Part shown: positions 11,547-23,024 of the stretch, piece by piece
Position numbering within the stretch: position 1 is the first letter of the stretch
How the letters are laid out: the number at the start of each line of letters is the position of its first letter
Source: Proteles cristata cristata
Lineage: Eukaryota; Chordata; Mammalia; Carnivora; Hyaenidae
Length of the DNA: 64,000 nt
Assembly (NCBI GenBank): GCA_017311185.1
Contig: JAESUZ010000481.1
Coordinates: forward strand, 1,240,001 to 1,304,000
Direction of reading: 5' to 3'
Notes under the pieces: model-generated
Told to the model about the DNA's origin: nothing
Database searches by the model: none
The model's input: the letters and a program-made list of their open reading frames with translations, nothing else
Program-made: the position numbers and the translations under genes

Positions 11547-11850
11547 GTGTTTTGCTTTTTGAGGAACTGCAACACTGGTTTTCAAAGAGGCTGGACTACT
11601 TTAAATTCGGACGGAAGTGGATAAGCGCTCCAGTTTCTCCATATCCTTGTCGGCACTTATCCTTTGTCCTTCTTTGATTGTGACCATCTTAGTGGATATG
11701 AAGTTGTGCCATGTAGTGCTTTTGATTTGCATTTCTCTAATGACCATTGGGCATCTTTTCATGTACTTTTTAGCTAATTGTGTTGCGTTTTTGAAGAAAT
11801 GTCATTTTTTTTTTAAGAAATGTCTATTCAAAATTTCGGCCATTTAAAAC

Positions 11851-11995
11851 AATTTTTCTAATTGTTTAGCAGGCTCTAGGCTCTGAGCTGTCAGTACAGA
11901 ATCTGACACAGGGCTTGAATTCATAAGAGGTGAGATCATAACCTGATCATGACCAAAATCTGATGCCCAACCGACTAAGCCACCCAGGTGCCCCA
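11851..11995 (-). mobile_element. CAN-SINE, tail-truncated
   Basis: Only the head half remains: gctctgagctgtcagtacag, gacacagggcttgaattcat, ending taagccacccaggtgcccc. The GAGAGA and tail portions are missing or reduced to aattgtttagcaggctc. Confidence 0.88.
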
Positions 11996-12188
11996 AGTTT
12001 ATTTATTTATTTAGAGAGAATGTGAGTGGAGGAGGGGCAGAAACAGAGGGAGACAGAGAATCCCAAGCGGGCTCTGTGCTGCCAGAACAGAGCCCAGTTT
12101 GGGGCTTGAACTCATGAAACCTGGAGATCATGACTTGAGCCAGAATCAAGAGTCAGATGCTTAACCAATTGAACCACCCAGGCACCTC
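11996..12188 (-). mobile_element. CAN-SINE
   Basis: Full reverse-strand SINE directly abutting the previous one: aagtttatttatttatttag, gagcccagtttggggcttga, ending gaaccacccaggcacctc. Confidence 0.93.
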
Positions 12189-12439
12189 TAAGTTTTGGTC
12201 ATTTAAAAATAAATTTTGCCATTTTAAATTTAAATTATTTGTCTTTTTATTGTTGAGTTCTAAGAGGGTTTTTTTTTTTTTTTGTATATTCTGGATATTA
12301 GTCTTAATTTGATTTTGATAAAGTAAGGAAATCTAAAATTTCCTGTACTCTCAAGTATGCAGACTGAGAGTTATACCTCTTATACTATCTATTCACTCAT
12401 AGCACACTTTGTGTGATCTGTTTTATAATTATTTGCTTC

Positions 12440-12615
12440 ATGCTGATTCTTCTGCTTAGACTATAAGCTAGCTACATGAAGGCAGGACCTATGGTTTTCT
12501 CTTTATCATTAATTCTCCAGCCCCTTGAATAAGGTTGAAACTCAATATTTCCTGAAATGAATGGAAAGAAAAGACTAATGAGTAATTGAATGAATGGGTG
12601 AATGAATGAATGTGC
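12440..12615 (+). mobile_element. L2 LINE 3' end
   Basis: tctgcttagactataagcta, catgaaggcaggacctatgg, ctccagccccttgaataagg, ctcaatatttcctgaaatga and aatgaatgaatg match the order of the L2 3' UTR and its ATGAATGA tail. Confidence 0.75.
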
Positions 12616-12983
12616 CTGATCAGGCTTTCACTATTAGTATATGACCTTCAGTGGAAGGACTTGTATTTTCCCTTTCCTTTGTTCTAGGTCCCCTGGGTAA
12701 TGACCTTTCTGCAGTCCTACCCTCCCACTCCTGCCCTCCACTCCCATTCACCCAGAAGCAGTCACAGAGCCCCCCTATCCTCCACTGTTCTCAGACCTGG
12801 GAGGCTCAGCATGGCACACGTATTAGGCTTTCTCTGGGGCAGCTGCTGGTCTGCATTCTGAAGTCAGCTGATGCCTGTGGCTCAGGTGAACTCAAAATCA
12901 CATATATTTCTATCAATTCTCTCATCTTCTGAACATAGTTTAACTTCACTTCCCCTAGAGGAGCCTTACAACCCATCCAGACT
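12616..12983. other. Unassigned, no gene recognised
   Basis: C/T-rich DNA with a 93-codon plus-strand ORF at 12651-12932 that has no recognisable motif or start context. Confidence 0.4.
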
Positions 12984-13209
12984 GGGGAAGCCCGGTTGGC
13001 TCAGTCAGTTAAAGTCTGACTTTGGCTCAGGTCATGATCTCACCGGTTGTTGAGTTCATGTCCTGTGTCAGGCTCTGTGCTGACAACTCAGAGCCTGGAG
13101 GCTGCTTCAGATTATGTGTCACCTATTCTCTCTCTGCCCTTCCCTCACTCCCACTCTGTCTCACTCTCTGTCAGAAATAAATAAACATTAAAAAAAAATT
13201 TTTTTTTAA
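12984..13209 (+). mobile_element. CAN-SINE
   Basis: Plus-strand SINE, head ggggaagcccggttggctca somewhat decayed, tail aaataaataaacattaaaaa followed by a T-rich stretch. Confidence 0.93.
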
Positions 13210-13239
13210 TCCAGAATGTAAGAAGTCTGCTCCCTGCCC

Positions 13240-14060
13240 CCACTCCCCCGCAAGTTCTCTCTCTGTCTCTCCTAAATAATAAAAACAGATCTGTGAAAAG
13301 ACAAAGGTGAGTATTTCCGCCCTTACTCCTGGCCCACCATTTCTTAGAGATAGCCACTGTTAACATTTTCTTCTCCGTCCTTTCAGAAATACCATTTTAT
13401 AAATATACCAGAGCACATTTATGTATCTCCATCTTTAAAAAAAAAAATGTTTATTTTTGAGAGGAGAGAGAGAGAGAGTAGGGGAGGGTCAGAGAGAGGG
13501 AGACAGAATCTGAAGCAGGCTCCAGGCTCTGAGCTGTCAGCACAGAGCCTGACAGAGGGCTCAAATCCATGAACCACGAGATCATGACCTGAGCTGAAGT
13601 TGGACACTCAACTGACTGAGCCACCCAGACGTCCTTCAGCCTTTTTTGACATAAATAGTTGCATAATCTTTTTCTGTATTTTTTTTCTCTTAATATTACA
13701 TATTCAAAATCTCTCCATGGCCATGCTATAGACCCACTTTATTCTTTTAAAGAGTTATATAGTATTTCATTATATTGCTATATCATGTTTTATAGTGTTT
13801 TCAGGTTTTTATACTACTAAAGATTTTGCAATTAATATTCTTCAACCCACATATCTGGGCACACATAGATCTCAGGGGTCAATCCCAGAACTGAAATTGC
13901 TAGATCAGGTATATATATCTTTAAAATTTTTATAGATACTGCTAATTTTTCCAAACAAATTATATCAAATTAAAGTCTCAGCAATAGTGTAGAAATGTTC
14001 ATACCTTTGCCAATAGATGTTATCCAGTTTTTTAAATCCTTGCCAATCTGAAAAATAAAA
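13240..14060 (-). mobile_element. Old LINE-1 3' fragment (L1M type), split by a SINE
   Basis: Pieces at about 13310-13436 and 13635-14060, reverse strand: gatagccactgttaacattt, ctctccatggccatgctata, ttcaggtttttatactacta, actgaaattgctagatcagg, tatcaaattaaagtctcagc. This order is that of old L1 3' regions. AT-rich and without ORFs. Confidence 0.65.
13437..13634 (-). mobile_element. CAN-SINE
   Basis: aaaaaaaaatgtttatttttgag (shortened), ctctgagctgtcagcacaga, ending gagccacccagacgtcc. Reverse strand, intact length. Confidence 0.95.
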
Positions 14061-14384
14061 AATGAAATCTAACAGATTTACTTTGCATTTATTTTATTTG
14101 AAGAGGTAATAATAACAATAAAAATAACAGGTAGCAGTTAAATAAGCACTTTTTAAATACTTTGTATACATTTAAACATCTTTTTAAATACTTAAAAGGC
14201 ATTTGTATTTCTTTTTTAAACTGTATTCTTATCATCTGTCCATTTTCTGTTAAGGAAATTGGACTTTGTATAGACTGTGAATTGAAAATACATTTTCCCT
14301 ACTTGTAATTGTTTTTCAACTTTATGGTACTTTTAAAATGTAGGTTTTACATCTACTTATATATGACTTTTAAATTTATTCCTT
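14061..14384. other. Unassigned AT-rich DNA
   Basis: No gene or repeat recognised with confidence; possibly more old L1. Confidence 0.35.
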
Positions 14385-15294
14385 AAAAAAAGGTAAGGAC
14401 CGCTGGTTTCTGGTTCTGCATGTACAAGTAAAAAGCTGAACAGACTGAAAAATAAACAACTTCTTTAGGATCTGTAAGAGAGCTGAGGACACAGAGCCAA
14501 TTGCAGCCCCCAAATTGGTAGAGACAGTCAGATGAAGACAGAGTCACAGCTTCCCAGGGCGGAGACTTGCCAGTGAAAACCACCTTCAAAACCAGCGCTG
14601 GGGTAAGAAAACCTGAGCTGCAATTGACAAACCGTTGAAGGTTCCGTGAGGGCAAGTCTGAGAATGAAAACTTCAGGGAGACCCAGTCATAGGGGGATCC
14701 CCACAATATTGTGAGATTTACCTCCAAGAGCTTGATCAGGTTCCTGCAGTAAATTTTGGAGAAAAATCCTTAAATGCATCTTGCAGGGGGAGGGGAACTA
14801 ATTTGAAATACCCCAGAGCCTTATATTCTTCTTAACAACGCCTGCCCTCAGGGAAAACTAGTTAATAAGAGTCTAACTTGCTGGGGTATTCTGAGAGCCT
14901 AACTGACCTGGGGGAGAGAAATGTCCAACTCTAGCCCACCTTGGCCATCCTTTTGTCACTAAGGGGGGAGAAGGAAAACTTTAGAAACACTTGTGAAGCT
15001 CACATCCAAGGGCACAGTCTTACTAAAGAAGGGACCTAATCCTAGGACTATAGAATGCCTCCCCCTCCCACACCTCAACCACATTACCAAAGGCCTATCA
15101 TGCCCAACTACCCAGAAAAAAAATTACCAGACCAACCAAAAGGCAAAACCCACAATTTTAACAGACAGAACAAGCATCAGAACCAGATATGGAAGGGATG
15201 TTGGAATTATCGGACTCGGAATTTAAAACAAAATGATTACTATGTTAAAGGCCTTAAAATGTACCATGCTAACACTAATAAAAAGAAAATAAAA

Positions 15295-15518
15295 GGGGGG
15301 CACCCTGGTGGCTCAGTCGGCTAAGCATCCAACTTCCTCTCAGGCAAGGATCTCGTGGGTTCGTGAGTTCGAGTCCCGTATTGGGCTCTGTGCTGACTGC
15401 TCAGAGCCTGGAGTCTGTTTCAGATTCTGTGGCTCTCTCTGTGCCCCTTCCCGACTCATGCTCTGTCTCCCTCTCTCTCTCTCAAAAATGAATAAACGTT
15501 AAAAAAAATTTAAAAAGA
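15295..15518 (+). mobile_element. CAN-SINE inside L1M
   Basis: Head gggcaccctggtggctcagt, B box gtgagttcgagtcccgtatt, tail aaaatgaataaacgttaaaa. Interrupts the L1M 5' region. Confidence 0.95.
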
Positions 15519-15620
15519 CAGTAATGGTAGCTATATTTCAGACAGAGCAACTTCAGAATAAGGAAAGTTATCAGGAATTTTTTAAAAAGGCATTACATAA
15601 TGATAAAGGGGTCACATCTT

Positions 15621-15838
15621 TTCCAAAGTTTTTTTTAATGTTTATTTATTTTTGAGAGAGAGAGTGAGAGAGCACATAAGTGTGCTTGAGAGGGGAGGGG
15701 CAGGGAGAAACAGGCACAGGATCCAAACCAGGCTCTGTGCTGACAGCAGAGTCTGATGTGGGGCTTGAACTTATGAACTATGAGATCATGACCTGAGCTG
15801 AAGTAGGACACTTAATCAACTGAGCCACTCAGGTGCCC
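15621..15838 (-). mobile_element. CAN-SINE inside L1M
   Basis: Reverse strand; perfect 15-base target duplication aaggggtcacatctt at 15606-15620 and 15839-15853. Confidence 0.97.
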
Positions 15839-16463
15839 AAGGGGTCACATCTTTACTGTGCATGTGCCTATAGGGTGTCAAACTACATGAAGCAAAAACT
15901 GATAGAACGGCAAGAAGAAATAGATGAATTCACCATCACAGTGGGAGACGTCAACACCCCCCCCCCAAAATGGACAGATCCATCAGACAGAGGATGACAA
16001 AGGACAGAGTTGAAATCAGCAACACCATCAATCATCTGGATATAATCGACATTTATAAACGACTTCATCTAACAACAGCCAGTCACATTCTTCTCAAGCT
16101 CACATGTAACATTCACCAACATAGACCACACTCTGGGCCATAAAACAGATCTTAACAAATTTAAAACAATAGAAATCATACAATGTCATCTCTCAGACCT
16201 TAATGGTTTTAAACGAGAATCAGTACAGAAAGAGAACTGGAAAATCTCTAAACATGTGAACATTATACAACACCCTTCTAAATAATACATGGGCCAAAGA
16301 AGAACTTTCAAAAGAAATTTAAATGTATGTTTAAATCAAAGTTTGTGAGATGCAACAAAAGCAGTGTTTAGAGGGAAATGTATAGCATTAAATACATGTA
16401 TTAGAAGATCTAACATCAATCAGTTTTCACCTTGGGAAACTAGACAAAGAAGAACAAATTAAA

Positions 16464-16685
16464 ACTACTTTTTAAATTTTTTTAAAAAATGTTTTATTTA
16501 TTTCTGAGAGAGAGACAGCATGAGCAGAGGAGGGTCAGAGAGTGAGGGAGACACAGAATCTGAAGCAGGCTCCAGGCTCTGAGCTGTCAGCACAGAGCCC
16601 GACGCAGGGCTCAAACCCACAAACCATGAGATCATGACCTGAGCCGAAGTTGGAGACTTAACCAACTGAGCCACCCAGGTGCCCC
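16464..16685 (-). mobile_element. CAN-SINE inside L1M ORF2
   Basis: Reverse strand; perfect 17-base target duplication aagaagaacaaattaaa at 16447-16463 and 16686-16702. Head ends gagccacccaggtgcccc. Confidence 0.97.
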
Positions 16686-17110
16686 AAGAAGAACAAATTA
16701 AATCCAATGTAAGCAGAAGAAAAGAAATGATAAGAACTAAAGCAAAAGTTAATGAAATTGAAAACTGGAAATCAAGAGAGAAAAATCAATGACACTCAAA
16801 ACCAGTCCCTTGAAGATATTAATAAAATCAGCAAGGCTCTAGCCAGACTGACTAAGAAAGAAAGAGAACATAAATTACCAATATTAGGAATGATAGAGGG
16901 GACAGCACTACAGAGACCATGGACGTTAAAAGGGTAATAAAGGAATACTGTGATCAACTGCATGCCCACAAACTTGAAAATCTAGATGTAATGGACCAAT
17001 TCTTTGAAAGACCCAGGTAACAAAACTCACATAAGAAGAAACAGACGAACTGAATAGGCCTATATCCATTCAAGAAATTGAGACAATAATTAACACCCTC
17101 CCCAAACAGT

Positions 17111-17530
17111 ATGCACCAGGTCCAGACAGGCTCACTTATGAATTCTACCACACATTTAGGGAAGAAACGACACCAATTCTCTAGTTTCTTTCTGAGTATA
17201 GAAGCTGAACTCTTCTCATGCCACAAGGCCAGCATTACCCTAATATCACACCAGACAAAGACATTACCGGAACACTACAGACCGATATCTCTCATGAACA
17301 TAGATGCAAAAATCCTCAGTAAAATATTAGCAAGTCAAACCCCACAACGTATAGAAAAGATTATACACCAAGACCCAACAGGATTTATCCCAGGTGTGCA
17401 AAGCCAGCTCAACATTCAAAAAGCAATTAATGTACTCCATCATAGCCAACAGGCTAAAAAAGAAAATCACACGATCATATCAATAGATAACAGAAAAAAG
17501 CATTTGACAAAACCCAAGACCCATTCATGA
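17111..17530 (+). pseudogene. Decayed L1 ORF2 reverse transcriptase fragment
   Basis: A 139-codon open stretch contains the L1 reverse transcriptase signature [19 protein letters not shown], followed by the [20 protein letters not shown] segment. The next catalytic block, normally an ISIDAEKAFD-like sequence carrying an essential aspartate, reads [12 protein letters not shown] here and is damaged. The frame closes soon after. In L1 this domain copies the element's RNA into DNA; this copy cannot. The start is arbitrary because the frame is simply open between stops. Surrounding ORF2 sequence is in other frames. Confidence 0.88.
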
Positions 17531-17590
17531 TAAAAGCTGTCAGGAAACTGGGAAGGCGGGGGGCTTCCTCAACTCAATAAAGAATATAAA

Positions 17591-17786
17591 GGGGCACCTG
17601 TGTGGCTTAGTTGGTCAAGTGTCTGACTCTTGATTTCGGCTCAGGTCATGATCTCACTGCTCTTGAGCTCTGTGCTGACAGTGCAGAGCCTGCTTGGGAT
17701 TCTGTCTTCCCCTCCCTCTGCTCTAACCTCCCCTGATGGCCCTCTATCTCTTTCTCCAAAAAATACATTAAAATAAGCTTAAAAAA
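17591..17786 (+). mobile_element. CAN-SINE inside L1M
   Basis: Plus-strand copy of the 'gactcttgatttcggctcag' subtype; middle part shortened (ctgctcttgagctctgtgct). Flanking aagaatat on both sides (about 17580-17587 and 17787-17794). Confidence 0.93.
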
Positions 17787-17910
17787 AAGAATATCTACAA
17801 AACACCCATAGCTATTATACTTCATAGTAAGAAACCTGAAACTTTCCCATGAAGATCAAGTACAAGGCAAGGATGTTCCCTCTCATCTCAGACTTCCTAT
17901 TCTTGTGCTG

Positions 17911-18632
17911 CACAATATCTCATAACCTAGGACGTGCAGAGACACTCAGCAGCCTACAGTAAGCACACGGTATTTTTACATTTATTTTGCCACAGAGCTT
18001 CCCTCTGGCCGGCGCCAAGAGTGACTCACATGTTCTGTAGCAGCTCTGCTCAGAGTGTATTTTGTAGGTTTTTTAGGAATTTTGTTTTTCAAGTGAATCG
18101 TTTCTCTTGTGTGTTACACAGTTACCAGCCTGTCAGAGTTTGGAAATTTTTTTTTAAAAAGTCACTCAGCACAGCTTGAGGAGCATTGCTCTGTTGCATA
18201 CTCTGCGATGTGCTGCGTACAGGGCACACGCCTGGTGCACCTCTTCTGATGCCTTGGTGCAACTTACATTCCTTTTCTGTAACTTAAAAGCGGAGGAGAA
18301 TTAACTCCCCGTGGCTTGACCTCTGACCCACGGGAGACCAGAGGCTGATGGAGGGAGTGGTCCTCTCACTGTCTTCTCTGGACATCTGGAGATACCCTGC
18401 ACACCACATAAATACCCCCTCAAAGGTCTGCTCCTCTTCATTTGGTGGTCGTGACTGACACATTGCCTTAAACATTTTCTTGTCTCATTTTCCTTTTACT
18501 GCAGTTTGTCTGCCCTGCATTTGTATCTCACAAAGTATCCAGCCCCTAACTAAACCCTGCTGCGGAGATATCACAGTGGCTAAGCAGCTTTCAGAATGAT
18601 TTCCCCATATGTAAGTATAAACCTAGAGATAC
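17911..18632. other. Unassigned, no gene recognised
   Basis: About 720 bp of mixed DNA. ORFs of 81 codons (plus, 17934-18179) and 63 codons (minus, 18284-18475) lack recognisable motifs. Confidence 0.45.
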
Positions 18633-18647
18633 AAGACCATATATCTT

Positions 18648-18853
18648 ATTAATTAATTCATTTATTTTTTACAGAAAGAGAGAGAGAAAGAATGGAGGAG
18701 GGGAGAGGGGCAGAGGGAGAGAGAGAATCTTAAGCAGGCTCCACACTCAGCATGGAGCCTGATGTGGGTCAGCCTGATCTCATAACCATGAGATCATGAC
18801 CTGAGCTGAAATCAAGAGTCGATGCTTAACCGACTGAGCCACTCAGGTCCCCT
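18648..18853 (-). mobile_element. CAN-SINE (first of a dimer)
   Basis: Reverse strand, tail attaattaattcatttattt, head gagccactcaggtccc. Shares outer flanks with the following partial SINE: aagaccatatatctt (18633-18647) and aaggccatagatctt (18984-18998). Confidence 0.92.
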
Positions 18854-18854
18854 A

Positions 18855-18983
18855 CCTTTTTGGGTTTTTTTGTTGTTTTTTTTTTTCAGTTTAGTGCGGG
18901 ACTTGAACTCATGACCCTGAGATGAAGACCTGAGCTGATATCAAGAGTCAGACCCTTAACCAACTGAGCCGCCCAGGCACCCC
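18855..18983 (-). mobile_element. CAN-SINE head half (second of a dimer)
   Basis: T-run followed directly by gtgcgggacttgaactcatg and ending gagccgcccaggcacccc. The GAGAGA segment is missing. Confidence 0.9.
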
Positions 18984-18998
18984 AAGGCCATAGATCTT

Positions 18999-20014
18999 TA
19001 TAAATACATCCTTATATAAGTGTATACAAAGATATAGATCTTTAAAATATATAATCTGAATTCTAAGCACCATGGTAGGATTTTTGAGGACTATTGACCC
19101 TCATTCATTAGTCATGTCATGAGGACCTCCCCTATGCTGGGTTTGACAGGAGCTGACAGATGTCAGAACAAACCCTGGTCTGTGTGCTCAAGGAGACCAC
19201 CGTGTCATGGGGGACGCAGGCAAGCATAAGGTAGAAACACTGCTGGCAAGTAAGTGTGGGTACAAACACACACGTGTGTGACGGGGCACTTGACGGGCAC
19301 CAGACCCACAGGATGATGGCCAGAGGGCGCTTCTCAGAGCTGCATTGTAAATGATTTCAAGTAAGCCGTGGGGTGGGGGTGGGGGTGCCAGGGGCGATGG
19401 GGGCACTCCATCGTACAGGACCTGAGAGTCATTTGGTGTGACTGGAGCTCAGGTGTGGGGTGGCGTGGAGCAGAAGCGAGGAGCAGAGGCATGGAGGGCT
19501 GAGGCTGACATCCAGCCAGCCATCCAGTGTGCAGATCAAGAAGAGCCCTGAAATCTTGTTGTGGAAACCTGAATTTCTTCTGAAGGCAATGGGGACAACA
19601 GATGGATGCCACATTAGGGATGGTGTCAGAGTCTTAAACTATGTGTTCAAGGTCTATGACACTGTTGTGACTTCGTAAAATTAACATTTGTCAAGTAGAG
19701 TCCCAGGATCTTGGATAGTTCAAAAAAAAGCCCACAAGGGAACCTGAGCTATTTATCACAGGTCCTGGAAAAAGCGTGCAGCCTGCTGGAGTGTGCAGTG
19801 TGCATCAGAGAAAACCGCAGGACCTGGAGGCACGCCTCTATTAAGATCTGTGAAGAGAGTGAGCTGGGGTTCCCGAGCTATGGCTGGAGTGGTCAATTCA
19901 AAACAGTGTGGGGTTTTGGTAAGCTTCAGGGGCATCCAAGGAGAGGGCCCTGGGGAGGCTGGCCAGATTTGTTCACCAGGACTGCTGGGCAGCTTACATC
20001 AAAAACCCACACTT
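18999..20014. other. Probable diverged L2 (about 19085-19680), rest unassigned
   Basis: tgctgggtttgacaggagct, gtgctcaaggagaccaccgt and gcagatcaagaagagccctg loosely follow L2 landmarks on the plus strand ('caggcactgtgctaggtgct', 'cctcatggagcttacattct', 'ggagggttttgagcagagga'). A 113-codon ORF at 19711-20052 has no recognisable motif and runs into the SINE. Confidence 0.4.
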
Positions 20015-20205
20015 GTTGGGCCTCTGGGTGGCTTGGTTGGTTAAATATCTGACTCTTGATTTCAGCTCAGGTCATGATCTCATGTTTCATGAGAGCAAAC
20101 GCCGCATTGAGCTCTGTGCTGATAGTGGTGAGGCTGCTTGGGATTCTGTCTTCCTCTCTCTCCCTCTCTCTCTTTCAAAATAAATAAACTTGAAAAACAA
20201 AACAC
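20015..20205 (+). mobile_element. CAN-SINE
   Basis: Older subtype: gggcctctgggtggcttggt, tctgactcttgatttcagct, tail aaataaataaacttgaaaaa. Central region shortened. Confidence 0.92.
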
Positions 20206-20352
20206 CTCACACCTGCTTGTATTCCTGAGGGCTGCTGTCTAGGACATGCGCTTGCATGAGGGGCTAGTGTCAGTTAAAGGCCCCACAGGCCACTGGGCCA
20301 AACAAAATGGATGCTGAGGTAGCAACATTGCTAAGCATTTCAGCTCAACCCC

Positions 20353-20434
20353 TTTTAAAAAAAATTTTTTTTAAATGTTTATTTATTATTTGAGAGAAAG
20401 AGCAAGCGCACGACCAGGGGAGGGGCAGAGAGAG

Positions 20435-20469
<35 letters not shown>

Positions 20470-20595
20470 CCAAAGCAGGATCCAGGCTCTGAACTGTCAG
20501 CACAAAGCCTGACTCAGGGCTTGAACTCACGAACCGTGAGGTCATGATTCCAGCCAAAGCCAGACACTTAACTGACTGAGCCACCCAGGCACCCC
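20353..20595 (-). mobile_element. CAN-SINE with long (GA)n
   Basis: Reverse strand; aaatgtttatttattatttg tail, ga repeat of about 28 bases near 20438-20467, head gagccacccaggcacccc. Confidence 0.95.
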
Positions 20596-20619
20596 AGCTC
20601 AGCTCAACTCTTGATGGAT

Positions 20620-21036
20620 GTTCTTCCTTTCACAACATGAAGCCAAATTCTCCTCCTCATGAATGTGGACCCAGCTTAGTGATTCACTTGTACTGAAGAG
20701 AACATGGTGGAAATGACACCAAAGGACTTTAGAGGCTCCATTAGAAGAGACAAGACAGCTTCCAACAGTTGTCTCTCAGGCTCTTGACTTTGGAGCTCCG
20801 CACAACTGTGCAGGAAGTCTGGCTCCTCGCAGCTGGCACACTGGAGGGCCCGCAAGCAGAGACTGTGACAACAGAGAGCACTGCTCAGGGAGCTCTGGCC
20901 ACTGGGATCTTCCCAGTCATGGGAGTCAGCAAGGCTTCAGGTGATATCCTGGCCCCATCTATGGTCTGACTGCAACCCTGGAGGGACCCTGAGTGACATC
21001 TGTGGAACTGAGTCCAGTCCATGTCCAGGACCATGA
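20620..21036. other. Possible ancient LTR-like mammalian repeat
   Basis: cccagcttagtgattcactt, ttcaggtgatatcctggccc and tgcaaccctggagggaccct recall a widespread ancient LTR-type repeat, but I cannot name the family. A 66-codon ORF at 20769-20969 is probably chance. Confidence 0.35.
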
Positions 21037-21054
21037 GAAATAATAATCATGGGT

Positions 21055-21276
21055 TGGGGCACCTGAGTGGCTCAGATGGTTAATCATCTGACTTTGGCTC
21101 AAGTCATGATCTGACAGTTTGTGAGTTTGAGTCCTGCATCGGGCTCTGTGCTGACAGCTCAGAACGCCTGTAGCCTGTTTCAGACTCTGCATCTCCCAAT
21201 CTCTGTGCCCTTCCCCTACTTGCACTCTCCCCATTTCTCTCTCTCAAAAATAATAAACATTAAAAACATAATATAA
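21055..21276 (+). mobile_element. CAN-SINE, perfect 17-bp duplication
   Basis: Plus strand, head ggggcacctgagtggctcag. Perfect target duplication aaataataatcatgggt at 21038-21054 and 21277-21293. Confidence 0.97.
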
Positions 21277-21293
21277 AAATAATAATCATGGGT

Positions 21294-22057
21294 CATTGTG
21301 ATAATTTTTAGCCACTCCATTAGGTTGTTTGTGGCCTGGGAATGGATAACAAATACAAGCGGTGTGGCAGGGATTGCATTCTAGAAGCCCATTCTGGCTG
21401 CAGGGTGAAGAATGAAGGCTGAGAAGAAGACAGCCATGTGGGAGACAAATGCTGAACCAAGAGACACCAGAAACGACCTGTGGGCTCCTCCTGATCTGGG
21501 ATTCCTCCTGAGACTGTAGGGCTGCCTAATCTGTGCCGTATCTATGGGGTGACTGAAAATCTATTCTGACCCAAGAAAAATTGGCCACTGGTGGCCCCAG
21601 GCTCCAAATCAGCTCAGCAAGTTGGAATGGATTGTAGTTTTGTGATTGGCCCCACCTGCTCACCTCCAGTTTAGAAAATCGGTCTCATCCTGATAGTTCA
21701 GAGCTCATCGGCATTGGTGACAATGGGGAGTTAGCCCCGTGGGCGGATGCCTGGGTGCAGGCTTATTGTGTGTCTCTCTCAGCTTCCCGCTTTCCCTCGG
21801 ACCATAGGTGCCTTCTATACAAGCCATAGCCCCAGATAGTGGCCACAGCTTCTGCCACTCCCCTTTCCTGCTGGTGAGCCTGGCTCTGGTCCCCTCCCCT
21901 GCTGTTTTCCTGCAGGGCTCAGATACCCTCTGCCTCTTCCCGAACTATGAACAGATGCCTGTGGCTTTAGAGCCTACTTACCGCCCCGTTTCTGGTCTTG
22001 TGCCTGTCTTTTGTTTTTTTGTTTTTTTTTTTTTGGCTTTAAGAATAATTTTTCTGT
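21294..22057. other. Unassigned, no gene recognised
   Basis: About 760 bp of moderately GC-rich unique-looking DNA with a T run at 22015-22034. A 108-codon ORF at 21808-22134 crosses into the next SINE and has no recognisable motif. Confidence 0.45.
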
Positions 22058-22253
22058 TATTGCATCTGACCCTTGGTTTTGGCTCAGGTTGTGATCTCAT
22101 GGTTCATGGGATCGAGCCCGGGGTCAGGCTCTGAGCTGATAGCGTGAAGCCTGCTTAGGACTCTATCCCATACTCTCTGCCCCTCCTTCACTTGCACATG
22201 CCCTCTCTCTCTCTCTCTCCCTCTCAAAATAAATAAATAAAAATTTAAAAAAG
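22058..22253 (+). mobile_element. CAN-SINE, 5' truncated
   Basis: Starts inside the element at atctgacccttggttttggc; B box gggatcgagcccggggtcag; tail aaataaataaataaaaattt. The first 35-40 bases of the tRNA-like head are missing. Confidence 0.92.
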
Positions 22254-22541
22254 AATAGTTTTTTGTTGTTGAATTTGGAAAACAAAGGACATTTGAAGAT
22301 GCACGCATCTTGCCAACAGGCTGAACTTCAGTTGTCTGGAGTTCCACTGAGGTACAATTGCTTATTCTTTGCTGACACTTGATGAGGTAACTGTTGCTTA
22401 ACAGTTAAGGGGAGACGATGATGTGCTTAACATAGCAGACAGGATGCTGAGACTCAGGAAAACTTCCCATGATGCATTAGTCCTATGGAAATCCATACTG
22501 AAAGTTATAAGATCATATGAGTTATAAAGAAACATAGATCA

Positions 22542-22746
22542 GGGGCGCCTGGGTAGCTCAGTGGGTTAAGCATCTGACTCTTGGTTTCAGCTCAGGTCAT
22601 GATCTCACATTTCATGAGTTTGAGCCCTGAGTTGGGCTCTGTGCTGAGACCACGGAGCCTGCTTGGGATTCTGTCTCTCTCTATCTCCGCCCCTCCACCA
22701 CTTGTTCTCTCTCTCTCTCAAAAAAAAAAAAAAAAAAGGAAAACAA
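22542..22746 (+). mobile_element. CAN-SINE with pure A tail
   Basis: Head ggggcgcctgggtagctcag; tail is an uninterrupted A run of about 18. Perfect target duplication aaagaaacataga at 22526-22538 and 22747-22759. Probably young. Confidence 0.96.
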
Positions 22747-23024
22747 AAAGAAACATAGACCATTTAGAATAAACTATGACTAATGGGTGCTTCCCTGCCT
22801 ATTTGAGTACTTTTGGTAATGGAGAGCTTTCAACTTAACTTGAAAACATTAGGAACTGAACATTTTTGAGGGCAGGCAAAAAGAAACCATCCCAAAAATA
22901 TGTCCACCCATTGATTTGTAAATAAATCCACTTCTATGTGAGGACAAATATATGTCCTTGAGTTTTCTGTTTTGGGTGAAATGCCTCCCCCATTTCTTTG
23001 GCAGCATGGAGTAATGATATAGAG

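Larger units (their letters stand above)
10685..12310 (-). mobile_element. Old LINE-1 ORF2/3' region, split by an LTR and three SINEs
   Basis: Reverse-strand L1 pieces at 10685-10802, 11154-11343, 11547-11850 and 12189-12310. Landmarks: ttttatggctgaaagatagg; catcagttgatggacatttg; gtgatgaacattccagtcca; tttcaaagaggctggactac; gtgcttttgatttgcatttc; ttgtatattctggatattag. All frames are broken. Confidence 0.85.
14385..17910 (+). mobile_element. Old LINE-1 (L1M), 5' region to reverse transcriptase, split by four SINEs
   Basis: Plus-strand L1 pieces: 14385-15294 (5' UTR/ORF1-like, with accagatatggaagggatgt and cggactcggaatttaaaaca), 15519-15620, 15839-16463 (endonuclease-side ORF2: gatagaacggcaagaagaaa, actctgggccataaaacaga), 16686-17590 (reverse transcriptase) and 17787-17910 (gcaaggatgttccctctcat). 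The 3' end is absent. All ORFs are broken by stops and frameshifts. Confidence 0.85.

Noticed and set aside
15955..15966. Poly(C) runs (also 923-934, 30649-30657) as possible i-motif or assembly gaps
   Set aside because: Short homopolymers common in mammalian DNA; no further structure around them.
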